The notes beneath the pieces are model-generated. The model was not told the origin of the DNA. It saw only the letters and a list, made by a program, of their open reading frames with translations, and ran no database searches. From Salinicola endophyticus (GTDB lineage Bacteria; Pseudomonadota; Gammaproteobacteria; Pseudomonadales; Halomonadaceae): a stretch of DNA of 64,000 nucleotides. Each line of letters starts with the position of its first letter. Position 1 is the stretch's first letter. The DNA lies in the NCBI RefSeq assembly GCF_003206575.1, contig NZ_PZJO01000004.1:386177-450176 (forward strand), in the 5' to 3' direction. Of this stretch, positions 55,201 to 62,478 are shown piece by piece. Both the position numbers and the translations under genes were made by a program.

Positions 55201-55232
55201 AAAATTTTTTCCCGGAATAAGAGAAAAATTTT
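55201..55232. promoter_or_regulatory. AT-rich inverted repeat in the ABC transporter promoter region
   Basis: AAAATTTTT at 55201-55209 and AAAAATTTT at 55224-55232 flank CCCGGAATAAGAG. A possible operator or UP-like element. Confidence 0.4.
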
Positions 55233-55642
55233 ATATGCCATTTTGTTTGGGGCTATGGCCTCGTCGCCGTCGCTGGGCTCGCCGATGAGCCCTATAGGTT
55301 GGAATATTTTGTACGAGCCTTTGTTGTTTGTAATGTATTGATCTAACATCGGCTCGATTCTCTTCGTGAAGGCTGCCGCAGGGACGTGACCAATGGACTT
55401 GCGCGATGCGCTGGTTAGCGGCATGGCCAGGGAACGGGCCGATAGGCTCAGGTACCGTTGAGAGTCGAGAGCGAGTCGCGTTCTGGGCGCTATCGGCGTT
55501 GCTCTCGCAGCCCCGGCAGACGGGCTGGAGCGTATCCTGCTTTCGGGGAGTCGATGTCCTTCCATCGTCTCCTTTCCTGTTTATTCTGCACCTGCCATCG
55601 GCCTGCCGGTGGTGCCTGGCATCGGTCATGTTGGGCGGGTGC

Positions 55643-55669
55643 TTGACCTAGAGAAAGGTTTTGTATAAC
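55643..55669 (+). promoter_or_regulatory. Promoter of the candidate GGA-rich regulatory RNA
   Basis: TTGACC at 55643-55648 and TATAAC at 55664-55669 with a 15-base spacer, short but usable. The predicted start is near 55676. I found no clear GacA box (TGTAAG-N6-CTTACA) upstream. Confidence 0.5.
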
Positions 55670-55675
55670 TTTGCA

Positions 55676-55905
55676 TTCGTTGGTCGATTCACCGGCTTCA
55701 AGGATGAAGTCTAGGGACGATAGGTGAATCTTGGCTACGATCATGGAAGATCGTATGGCTACATGACACCAGGAAAGTGATCTTGTGGCTTGATTGCACA
55801 GCACCGCACGCCGGCAGGGGGCAGGATGACCCTCCTCAGGACAGGAAGTCCCCGGCGCAGGCGGACCTATAAAGGCGGGCCTCCGGGCTCGCCTTTCGTA
55901 TTTTT
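55676..55905 (+). ncRNA. Candidate CsrB/RsmY/RsmZ-type regulatory RNA
   Basis: A ~230-base stretch with no gene, a promoter and a terminator, and at least seven GGA motifs. Several are in the loops of hairpins: CTTCA-AGGA-TGAAG (55696-55709 region), CGATC-ATGGAA-GATCG (55738-55753), GGAC-AGGAA-GTCC (55839-55851). Others are in GGG-CAGGATGA-CCC and CAC-CAGGAAA-GTG. An outer GATTCACC...GGTGAATC stem encloses the first. GGA in hairpin loops is the binding signature for CsrA/RsmA, which such RNAs titrate. The terminator is AAAGGCG..CGCCTTT with ATTTTT at 55901. Ends are approximate. Confidence 0.7.
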
Positions 55906-56243
55906 GGCGCGACCCCTCTTCTTCCTGCGTACTTCTCGCCCCTGTCTCTTTGATTGACTGGGCCGCTGCATGTCTTGTCGAGAGGCCCGCGGGCGTCTAC
56001 CCCGCGACAGCGCTCTGGCAATACCGCTGGGTTCGCGTGAGGCTGTTCGACGGTCACGACGCAGGTCCATCCGTTGCCACGGCACGCCAGCGCCTCACCT
56101 TGCCGCCGGAGAGGTAAGGTAAGGGCAGGCGTGGCTTGCACGACCTCGCGGGGCGGGCAAAAGGCGCAATTTGCGCTATGCTGTTGGAACACCCCCGCCG
56201 AAGGCGCGGCGTGTCTGTCAACCAAAGAGACAAGGGACTTGCC
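55906..56243. other. Intergenic region before the acidic exported protein gene
   Basis: About 340 bases. A long open frame on the minus strand (to 56819) has no domain or ribosome site and crosses the exported-protein gene, so I do not call it. The promoter of the next gene is probably near 56160-56190 (CAATTTGCGCTATGCT). Confidence 0.4.
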
Positions 56244-56588
56244 ATGAAAAAAGGTATTGCAGTCGTAACCGCCACCGCTCTCATGCTGCTCGGCGGCGCA
56301 GGTATGGTGTATGCCGACAGCGCCGCGATGAAGCAAGCTGAGCAGGCCAATCAGGAGCCGCTCAGCAAGGGTGACGGCGTGACTGAGTCGCAGCAGGACA
56401 TGATGAGCGGCGAAAGCGAGCAAAAAGGCATGGATGAGAGCGGTCACAGCGCGTCGACCGACGACTCCATCGATGCCATGCAAGAAGAGACCGACGGCAA
56501 GACCGATATCAAGGATGCCGAAGATCTCGACTCGATCAACGCTCAGGGTCAGAGCGACGCTGCAGCAGCGGCACAGAAGTCCCAGTGA
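56244..56588 (+). CDS. Small acidic exported protein
   Basis: A 114-residue protein. It has a Sec signal peptide (MKKGIAVVTATALMLLGGAGMVYADS, cleavage near residue 24). The mature part is Asp/Glu/Ser/Gln rich, with no Cys and almost no hydrophobic core (KGDGVTESQQDMMSGESEQKGMDESGHS), so it is probably disordered and periplasmic. The strong acidity fits a halophile. A clean terminator follows, so it is monocistronic. No family recognised; the ribosome site is weak (AAGGGAC). Confidence 0.75.
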   Translation: MKKGIAVVTATALMLLGGAGMVYADSAAMKQAEQANQEPLSKGDGVTESQQDMMSGESEQKGMDESGHSASTDDSIDAMQEETDGKTDIKDAEDLDSINAQGQSDAAAAAQKSQ

Positions 56589-56607
56589 CAGGCGAGCAGC
56601 GTCTCCC

Positions 56608-56633
56608 AAAAGCGCCCTACGGGGCGCTTTTTT
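56608..56633 (+). terminator. Rho-independent terminator of the acidic exported protein gene
   Basis: Stem AAAAGCGCCC / GGGCGCTTTT with a TACG-type loop and six T. Confidence 0.92.
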
Positions 56634-57024
56634 GTGGCCTGACGCCGCCACGCCAAGAGTGTTTGGATACATACGGATACAATTACTTTGCCACTTCTTC
56701 ACCTGTATCAAATTATCTGATCCCTGAGGGGTCCACAGTGTGCGTGTTGTCAGGGAGGCGACATCAGGAAGCGAGGCCGCAGGATGCGGCCGGCACAGGG
56801 AGGTTTGGCAGGACGCCATGGCATTCGGCAGGAAGCCGTCACCGATTGGGGGGTTCGTACGCGGACCCTCTATTTTTGTGTCGCCAATGATGCCATCTCT
56901 GCGCTGCCTACCCCGTTCTTGTGCTGCCCATGGCTAGCCGCGCTCGGCACCGGGCTCCGCATGGCGCCGTGTAGCGAATTGACTTTGGTGCGCTCGTCCG
57001 TAAAATGAGCGCGCTCTTCATCCG
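56634..57024. other. Intergenic region upstream of tRNA-Leu
   Basis: About 390 bases. No gene supported; the only clear element is the tRNA promoter at 56979-57006. A short direct repeat GGATACA occurs twice near 56663-56681. Confidence 0.45.
56979..57006 (+). promoter_or_regulatory. Sigma-70 promoter of tRNA-Leu
   Basis: TTGACT at 56979-56984, a 16-base spacer and TAAAAT at 57001-57006, followed by GAGCGCGC as a GC-rich discriminator. Confidence 0.8.
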
Positions 57025-57109
57025 GCGGATGTGGTGGAATTGGTAGACACGCTAGATTTAGGTTCTAGTGCCGCAAGGCGTGGGAGTTCGAGTCTCCCCA
57101 TCCGCACCA
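57025..57109 (+). tRNA. tRNA-Leu (anticodon UAG)
   Basis: An 85-base class II tRNA with acceptor GCGGATG/CATCCGC, anticodon TAG (context ATTTAGGTT), a variable arm TGCCGCAAGGCG, T-arm GAGTTCGAGTCTC and encoded CCA. The second leucine tRNA in the window. Confidence 0.95.
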
Positions 57110-57303
57110 GCTTGATTCACAAGGCTTTTCGGCCTTCGATGCCCTCCTCGGTTGAGTGATCTGATTTTCCGAGTGACCCGATTGTGGCGCACTCTCCATG
57201 TGGTCCACTGCTTTGCGGGCTCTGAAACGCTCATCCGTCTACCGTGGTTCCCAGGAAGAGGCCGGTGCGCGATCTACCCCAACCTCCTCCCCGGCGCGTT
57301 AAG

Positions 57304-57966
57304 CTAAGACTCGTAGGCGACACGATGTAGCCGTATCACCACGTTCTCGATGAACGATTTGCAGCGGGTCGCATAGTGCGGATGGATCTGTCGTATATGC
57401 CCTTCAGGGTCGCGGTCGCCTTCGTAGGTGATCTGATTGCGTCGCTGTATCAGCACGTTCAATTTCTGCTTGATATCGGCGGGGGTGCAGGCGGGCCCCG
57501 GCCAGATGGCGGCGATCGACTCGATGATATCGGCGTGCCCCAGCAGGCGATAGGCGGCGATCAACTCATCCGGTGACTTGAACGAGAGCGACGTGCGGCC
57601 GCTGGGCTGGGAGGGGTCGACCCAGTGTCGCGTGCCGTGGCGCCTGTCGCTGGTGAGTTGGTGGGGCATGCACAGGCGGGGACACATGGGATGGGTCGGC
57701 TGCTCGAGCACGTTCTTCATCGGCACGTAGAGCGACACGCAGGCGCGGTAATCACCCAGCTTGTCGGTGACGACTTCGTTGACGTAGGCGTCCATGGCCG
57801 CCAGCGAGAAGGCCACCGCCGAGCGCGGTAACCAGAGCAGGTCACTGTGTGCCTCGTCCAGGCGTCCGCGAGGCAGAATGCCGCGCGCGCTGCACAGCTC
57901 TCTGTACATGTTCACAAGCTTGTCGACGGCCGACATCCGGCTCTGAAAACGCTCGTAGAGTGACAT
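57304..57966 (-). CDS. HEPN-like protein (RiboL-PSP/MAE_28990 type) lacking the usual catalytic His
   Basis: A 220-residue, largely helical protein. MSLYERFQSRMSAVDKLVNMYREL is a plausible first helix. AAMDAYVNEVVTDKL and the C-terminal LNVLIQRRNQITYEGDRDPEGHI resemble the HEPN motif, which normally reads RN-x3-H as in RRNQIAHEGD; here the His is Tyr. HEPN proteins are mostly RNases in toxin and antiphage systems, so this one may be inactive or have another role. ATG 57966 is my choice; a TTG at 58059 preceded by AAGGAGG is a real alternative. No partner gene is visible. Confidence 0.6.
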   Translation of the reverse strand: MSLYERFQSRMSAVDKLVNMYRELCSARGILPRGRLDEAHSDLLWLPRSAVAFSLAAMDAYVNEVVTDKLGDYRACVSLYVPMKNVLEQPTHPMCPRLCMPHQLTSDRRHGTRHWVDPSQPSGRTSLSFKSPDELIAAYRLLGHADIIESIAAIWPGPACTPADIKQKLNVLIQRRNQITYEGDRDPEGHIRQIHPHYATRCKSFIENVVIRLHRVAYES

Positions 57967-58059
57967 GTTCTTCGTATAGCCCCCAGGAATGATGGACGGT
58001 GATATGGGATCGGTGATCCGCAATGATCCCGCCATTGTCGCTTTCTGATGGGCGTGCAA

Positions 58060-58681
58060 TCGGCGCGATCCTCCTTTGCGTTGTGATGATTATCAATGAA
58101 TTTTTCTTTGCTGATCAAAGCTAATATTTACTTTAGATAATTCTTAATTATTTGGGTTTTATTCTGCATTTGGCAATCGTCGCTGTTATATTTTTTTGGG
58201 GTTTTTGGTGCGTATACCCTGACATTTGAACTGTAAAAAACCCTTTTTTTTAAGCGGTTATGGGTTTTTCATCTTGCCTGGTAAAGAAAATCATGGGTGA
58301 GGGTTGATCGGGTTTTTGGGGTGTGATTTCTGGGTATTTTTTAATTAGACTTATTTTATATGATGGTTGTGTAGGCATGCTTTTATCAGGGCAATGTCGC
58401 GCTAGAAGCGGTGCCTTGTCCTCTGCACGCAAAAGGAAGAGTCTTTCGGCGTCTGATCGAAGTTCCTATCTCGAAGGGCAGTCAATGATGGCGCCAGGGT
58501 GTCAATGAAGTTGGGCGACTGCGGGGTAGAGCGAGGATGTTCGAGCCCATGCTGGGCTGGGGAGTGGGGCCCGGCAATCTGCGCCTGACGAGGTTGTCCG
58601 GGGCGGGGTCGCAGGTGCGCCGGCTACGCCTCGAGGCACGATGAGACCGCTCAGGCCGTCGCCCACGACGGGAAAGCCTCG
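58060..58681. other. AT-rich intergenic patch without a clear gene
   Basis: About 620 bases. From ~58085 to 58380 the composition drops sharply (runs of T and A) in an otherwise GC-rich window. The motif GGGTTTT recurs at about 58154, 58199, 58262 and 58308, with GGGTATTTTTT near 58332. No gene is convincing; 58380-58681 returns to high GC. Confidence 0.55.
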
Positions 58682-58966
58682 CTACAGATGAATGCGCTTT
58701 TCTGCCTTGATCTCATCGCCCTGTGGCCATCTTGCGCAGGGGATGCCAAAGCGATTCTCCGCTTCGGAGCGCAACAGGTCGATGCGTCGAATCAGCGCGC
58801 GACGATTGCTGCAGATACCTATGGGAAGGGTGCGCACGAAGGCGCCACGATCATGATTCACCCTGACGCTGACATGGGGCGGTGCCTCTTTGAAAGAGGT
58901 GCGCACGCGGTACGGCTTCAATCCGGCTTCCAGCAGCTGCGCGGCTTCCTGTCTGGTCAGTGTCAT
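58682..58966 (-). CDS. Small basic protein of unknown function
   Basis: A 94-residue protein, MTLTRQEAAQLLEAGLKPYRV..., with a helical N-terminus, a strand-rich middle (HVSVRVNHDRGAFVRTLPIG) and an Arg-rich C-terminal half with two Cys. AGGAGG lies eight bases before the ATG, so translation is likely. It sits next to the AT-rich patch. No family recognised. Confidence 0.6.
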   Translation of the reverse strand: MTLTRQEAAQLLEAGLKPYRVRTSFKEAPPHVSVRVNHDRGAFVRTLPIGICSNRRALIRRIDLLRSEAENRFGIPCARWPQGDEIKAEKRIHL

Positions 58967-59184
58967 CGCGAACGCCTCCTGGAGTCAGGTGCGGGGACAA
59001 GGGCGAAGGGAGGGCGCCCTTGTCCCCGCGGCCGTGACAAGTCCCACTCGCCGGGATGTCGGCGGATCGATCTCAGTGTAGCCGAGGTTGGCAAGGGCGG
59101 AACGACGGCGCTCAAGCCGCCGTGCTGACCGCCGATCTCTTGGGAGGGAAAGCGTCAGCGTACTGGAGTGTCGAACGCCAGGAG

Positions 59185-59276
59185 AGGGCAGGGAAGAGGG
59201 AAGAGGGAAGAGAGAGGAGTAATAGAGAGAGGCAAGAGAGAGAGGCAAGAGAGAGGCAAGAGAGGAGTCAGAGAAG
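59185..59276. repeat. Polypurine repeat upstream of comF
   Basis: About 90 bases almost entirely G and A, built from GGGAAGA and GAGAGAGGCAA units, ending two bases before the comF ATG. It includes the ribosome-site-like GAGGAG. Confidence 0.8.
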
Positions 59277-59277
59277 C

Positions 59278-60024
59278 ATGTTCAGGCGTCACACGCTGTG
59301 CCGGGCGATCGCCGCCGGCAATCTGCGCTGGCTGCTCGAGCGCGGGTTACGCCGAGCGTTGCCCGGTTACTGTGCATTCTGCTATGCCCGCCTCTCGGGC
59401 GATCTCCCCTGGTGCGATGATTGCGACGCTGAGCTGCCCCGGAATGGCGTGGCCTGCCGTCGCTGCGCCGAGCCCATGGCGACGCTGGGCGGTGGAGACG
59501 TCTGCGGGCGCTGCCTGAGGCGCCCGCCGGCATTCGATGCGGCCTGGGTGCCGCTGCGCTACGAAGAGCCGTTGGTGAGACTGGTGCAGCGCTTCAAGTT
59601 CTCCGCCGATCCACGCGCCGGAACGCTGCTGGTGGAACTGCTGATTCACGCTTTGGGTGATACCGCGCCGTGTGGCGAACGACTGATCGGCGTTCCCGGC
59701 TCCTGGGCACGCACCCGCGAGCGGGGTTTCGATCCGGTCGCCTGGTTGGGGGACGCGCTTGCCGAGCGCTGGCAACTGCCGCGGCTGGCGGCGCTACGCC
59801 AGCGTGACTCGTCGAGCCAGCGCGGGCTCGACCGCGCCGCGCGCCGGCGTAACGTCAAGGACGCCTTCGGAATCGAGGGGCCGCTGCCCGAGTCGGTGCT
59901 GCTGCTGGATGACGTCATGACCACCGGCGCCACACTGGACGCGCTGGCCCTGGCCTGCCGCCGTGCCGGTGCCCGCCACATCGGGGTGGTGGCGCTGGCA
60001 CGTACGCCGCCGGACCGAATCTGA
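59278..60024 (+). CDS. comF: ComF family phosphoribosyltransferase-like protein
   Basis: A 248-residue protein. The N-terminal zinc-ribbon region has four CxxC-like pairs (YCAFCYARL, WCDDCDAEL, CRRCAEP, VCGRCLRRPP). The C-terminal half is a type I PRTase with LLLDDVMTTGATLDALALACRRAGA as the PRPP loop. Homologues are ComF and GntX, linked to DNA uptake and its catabolism. It overlies a purine-rich leader and is 40 bases from srkA. Confidence 0.9.
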   Translation: MFRRHTLCRAIAAGNLRWLLERGLRRALPGYCAFCYARLSGDLPWCDDCDAELPRNGVACRRCAEPMATLGGGDVCGRCLRRPPAFDAAWVPLRYEEPLVRLVQRFKFSADPRAGTLLVELLIHALGDTAPCGERLIGVPGSWARTRERGFDPVAWLGDALAERWQLPRLAALRQRDSSSQRGLDRAARRRNVKDAFGIEGPLPESVLLLDDVMTTGATLDALALACRRAGARHIGVVALARTPPDRI

Positions 60025-60064
60025 TAGCATGCGCCGCCATAGCCTTCGTCTGTCGAGGTAAGCC

Positions 60065-61051
60065 ATGAGTGCCGCATCGCCGCATCCGTTCGAGACCCTG
60101 ACCCCCCAGCGTGTGGTCGAGGCGGTCGAGTCCCAGGGCTTTTGGTTGCCGGGCGAGCCGTTTGCGCTCAACAGCTACGAGAATCGGGTCTATGCCTTGA
60201 GCGACGACGAGCGCCAGCGCTGGGTCGCCAAGTTCTACCGCCCCGAGCGCTTGAGCACGGCGCAGATTCTCGAAGAGCACGCCTTTCTGGGCGAGCTCGC
60301 CGCCGCCGAGGTCGCGATCGGGGCGCCGTGGCAGAACGCCCAGGGGGAGACGCTGTTCGAGGCGGAGGGCTTCCGCTTTGCGCTGTTCGCCCATGTGCCG
60401 GGGCAGGCGCCGGAGCTCGACAATCCCGCCCATCTCTTCGCCCTGGGCCAGTTGATCGGGCAGGTGCATGCCATCGGCCGGCGTCACACTTTCCAGCATC
60501 GGCCGGTTTTCGAGCCGCGGCGGCTGGTCGAGGAGAGCCGTGAGCGCGTGCTCGCCGCACCCTGGATGAGCGCGCGACAGCAGAGTGCCTACACCAGCGT
60601 GACCGACGCCCTGCTGACGCTGCTCGCCGAGCATGCCTGGCCGCACCAGGCCCTGCAGCGCGTTCACGGTGACTGCCATCTGGGCAACATGCTCGGCCGC
60701 GACGACCACTTTGCCCTGGTCGACTTCGATGACTGTGCCATGGCGCCGGCGGTGCAGGATCTGTGGATGCTGCTCACCGCGCAGTCGCCGGAGGAGTGGC
60801 AGATGCAGCTCTCCGAGGTGATCGAGGGCTACGAGGAGTCGCTCGACTTCGATCGGCGCCAGCTCGAGTGGATCGAAGCGCTGCGCACGCTGCGCCTGGT
60901 ACGCCATAGCGCCTGGCTGGCCAACCGCTGGCAGGATCCGGCGTTCCCGCGTGCTTTCCCCTACGTGGCCGACAGTGGCTACTGGGATCAGCACATCCGC
61001 ACCCTGGAGCAGCAGCGGGTAGCGCTGGACTCGCCACGCTGGCTGGCCTGA
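60065..61051 (+). CDS. srkA: Stress-response Ser/Thr kinase SrkA (YihE)
   Basis: A 328-residue choline/HSK-like kinase of the YihE family. SYENRVYAL is the opening loop, VAKFYRPERLS the nucleotide-binding Lys region, RVHGDCHLGNMLG the catalytic loop and LVDFDDCAMAPAVQDLW the Mg-binding DFD motif. It closely follows E. coli SrkA in length (328). It is thought to protect cells from stress-induced death. Confidence 0.95.
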   Translation: MSAASPHPFETLTPQRVVEAVESQGFWLPGEPFALNSYENRVYALSDDERQRWVAKFYRPERLSTAQILEEHAFLGELAAAEVAIGAPWQNAQGETLFEAEGFRFALFAHVPGQAPELDNPAHLFALGQLIGQVHAIGRRHTFQHRPVFEPRRLVEESRERVLAAPWMSARQQSAYTSVTDALLTLLAEHAWPHQALQRVHGDCHLGNMLGRDDHFALVDFDDCAMAPAVQDLWMLLTAQSPEEWQMQLSEVIEGYEESLDFDRRQLEWIEALRTLRLVRHSAWLANRWQDPAFPRAFPYVADSGYWDQHIRTLEQQRVALDSPRWLA

Positions 61052-61233
61052 GGGCGGCGGGCGCGGACATGGCCGGCGCGCGCTGGCGATAGAGCGCAGA
61101 GGCGAGTTTCGCTAGAATCCCCTTTCATCATGCGTCGGCTTTCGTGGCCTGCGTTTTCCTCTTTCCATCAGCGCGGCGCCCGTGTGCGGTAGTTGGCGCC
61201 AGTGCCCGCAAGCGACAGGATCAAGGCAGCATC

Positions 61234-61791
61234 ATGACAGAGCAATTGGCAGGCCATTTTCGCGGTATTCTCGAGCACCTGGGGGAGGACCCCCAGCGCG
61301 AGGGGCTGCGCAACACGCCGCAGCGGGCCGCCAAAGCGATGCAGTTTCTGACCCAGGGTTACCATCAGTCTCTGGAAGAACTGGTCAACGGCGCCGTGTT
61401 CGCCTCCGACACCGACGAAATGGTGCTGGTCAAGGACATCGAGATGTACTCGATGTGCGAGCACCACGTATTGCCGTTCATCGGCAAGTGCCATATCGCC
61501 TACCTGCCCCAGGGCCGGGTGCTGGGGCTGTCCAAGTTCGCGCGCATCGTCGACATGTATGCGCGGCGGCTGCAGATCCAGGAGAACCTCACCCGCGAGA
61601 TCGCTGAAGCGGTGATGCAGGTGACCGGTGCCCGCGGCGTCGGCGTGGTGGTCGAGGCCCAGCACATGTGCATGATGATGCGCGGGGTCGAGAAGCAGAA
61701 CTCGTGCATGAAGACTTCGGTGATGCTCGGCAGCTTCCGCAAGAACCAGACCACGCGTCAGGAGTTCCTGATGCTGGTCAACGGCCGCTGA
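61234..61791 (+). CDS. folE: GTP cyclohydrolase I
   Basis: A 185-residue enzyme making 7,8-dihydroneopterin triphosphate from GTP for folate. The zinc motif MCEHHVLPF has C75 and H78; [20 protein letters not shown] and [20 protein letters not shown] follow, the last with the third zinc Cys region. ATG at 61234 is chosen over an earlier frame start. It is unrelated in family to the GTP cyclohydrolase II at 1065-2204. Confidence 0.96.
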   Translation: MTEQLAGHFRGILEHLGEDPQREGLRNTPQRAAKAMQFLTQGYHQSLEELVNGAVFASDTDEMVLVKDIEMYSMCEHHVLPFIGKCHIAYLPQGRVLGLSKFARIVDMYARRLQIQENLTREIAEAVMQVTGARGVGVVVEAQHMCMMMRGVEKQNSCMKTSVMLGSFRKNQTTRQEFLMLVNGR

Positions 61792-61807
61792 CCCAGGAGC
61801 GCGACGC

Positions 61808-62263
61808 ATGGATGGCCAGCTGCACGCCTTCGATGACGACACCCAGCGCGGCGAGATCGTGGCCGAGGATGGCCAGCGCTACACTTTCGAGTTCGGTCAG
61901 TGGCGCGGACGCGGCCTGCCCGCGGCGGGCCTGGCGGTGCGCTTCGATGTGGCCGACGGGCGCGCGGTGCGCGTGTTCAATCGGCCCGAAGCGCAAAAGC
62001 CCGCGCGGAGTACCCGTGATGCCAGCGGCAAGGTGCAGCGCAAGCAGCTATCGCACTGGGCGCTGGCGGCTTTCGTGGTGGCGTGTGCCGGCGTCGGTGC
62101 CGGACGCTATGCACCGGTGGTCGAGGTGGTCGCGCTGATTCTCGCCTGGCTGGGGCTGCGCCACGTCCACCGCGCGCCGCAGCGCTTCAACGGCCAGGCG
62201 GTGGCGGCGCTCGCCCTGGTGATCGCGGTCGGCGTGACGCTCTGGTCCCAGGGGGTCGTATGA
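61808..62263 (+). CDS. Small membrane protein with an N-terminal cold-shock-like domain
   Basis: A 151-residue protein. Residues ~1-60 resemble a cold-shock/S1-like barrel (GEIVAEDGQRYTFEFGQWRGRGLPAAGLAVRFDV), as seen in paired CSD-membrane proteins. Two to three hydrophobic segments follow (LSHWALAAFVVACAGVGAGRY, VVALILAWLGLRHV, VAALALVIAVGVTLW), similar in layout to DUF4190. It is 16 bases after folE, so it is probably co-transcribed. Function unknown. Confidence 0.7.
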   Translation: MDGQLHAFDDDTQRGEIVAEDGQRYTFEFGQWRGRGLPAAGLAVRFDVADGRAVRVFNRPEAQKPARSTRDASGKVQRKQLSHWALAAFVVACAGVGAGRYAPVVEVVALILAWLGLRHVHRAPQRFNGQAVAALALVIAVGVTLWSQGVV

Positions 62264-62478
62264 GCGCCTGATGCGGTTTTGGTGCATCGGCGTCTTGAGC
62301 CGCAGCCCCCTAAGACCGATTGTCACTGGCGCCAGCGCACCGAAAGCGCCATCCTTTTCCCCGACACGTTGCCCGTTTCAGACGCGTCGCCCCGAGTAGC
62401 GGCGACGCCCCGGCAACCACCGTCGGCTGCGCGGGTTCGGCGCGGCCGGCGGCAGGCACATCAAGGAAGGAGTGACTC

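Larger units (their letters stand above)
55128..55675. other. Intergenic region upstream of the ABC transporter operon
   Basis: About 550 bases with no supportable gene. The AT-rich segment 55195-55260 likely carries the transporter promoter, with an inverted repeat AAAATTTTT / AAAAATTTT at 55201-55232. The plus-strand promoter of the candidate regulatory RNA is at its right end (55643-55669). Confidence 0.45.

Noticed and set aside
55560..55642. GacA box upstream of the candidate regulatory RNA
   Set aside because: No TGTAAG-N6-CTTACA-like palindrome could be found, so direct UvrY control remains unproven.
55836..56819. 327-codon minus-strand frame covering the acidic exported protein gene
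   Set aside because: No ribosome site or domain; it runs through a terminator and a signal-peptide gene on the other strand that is better supported.
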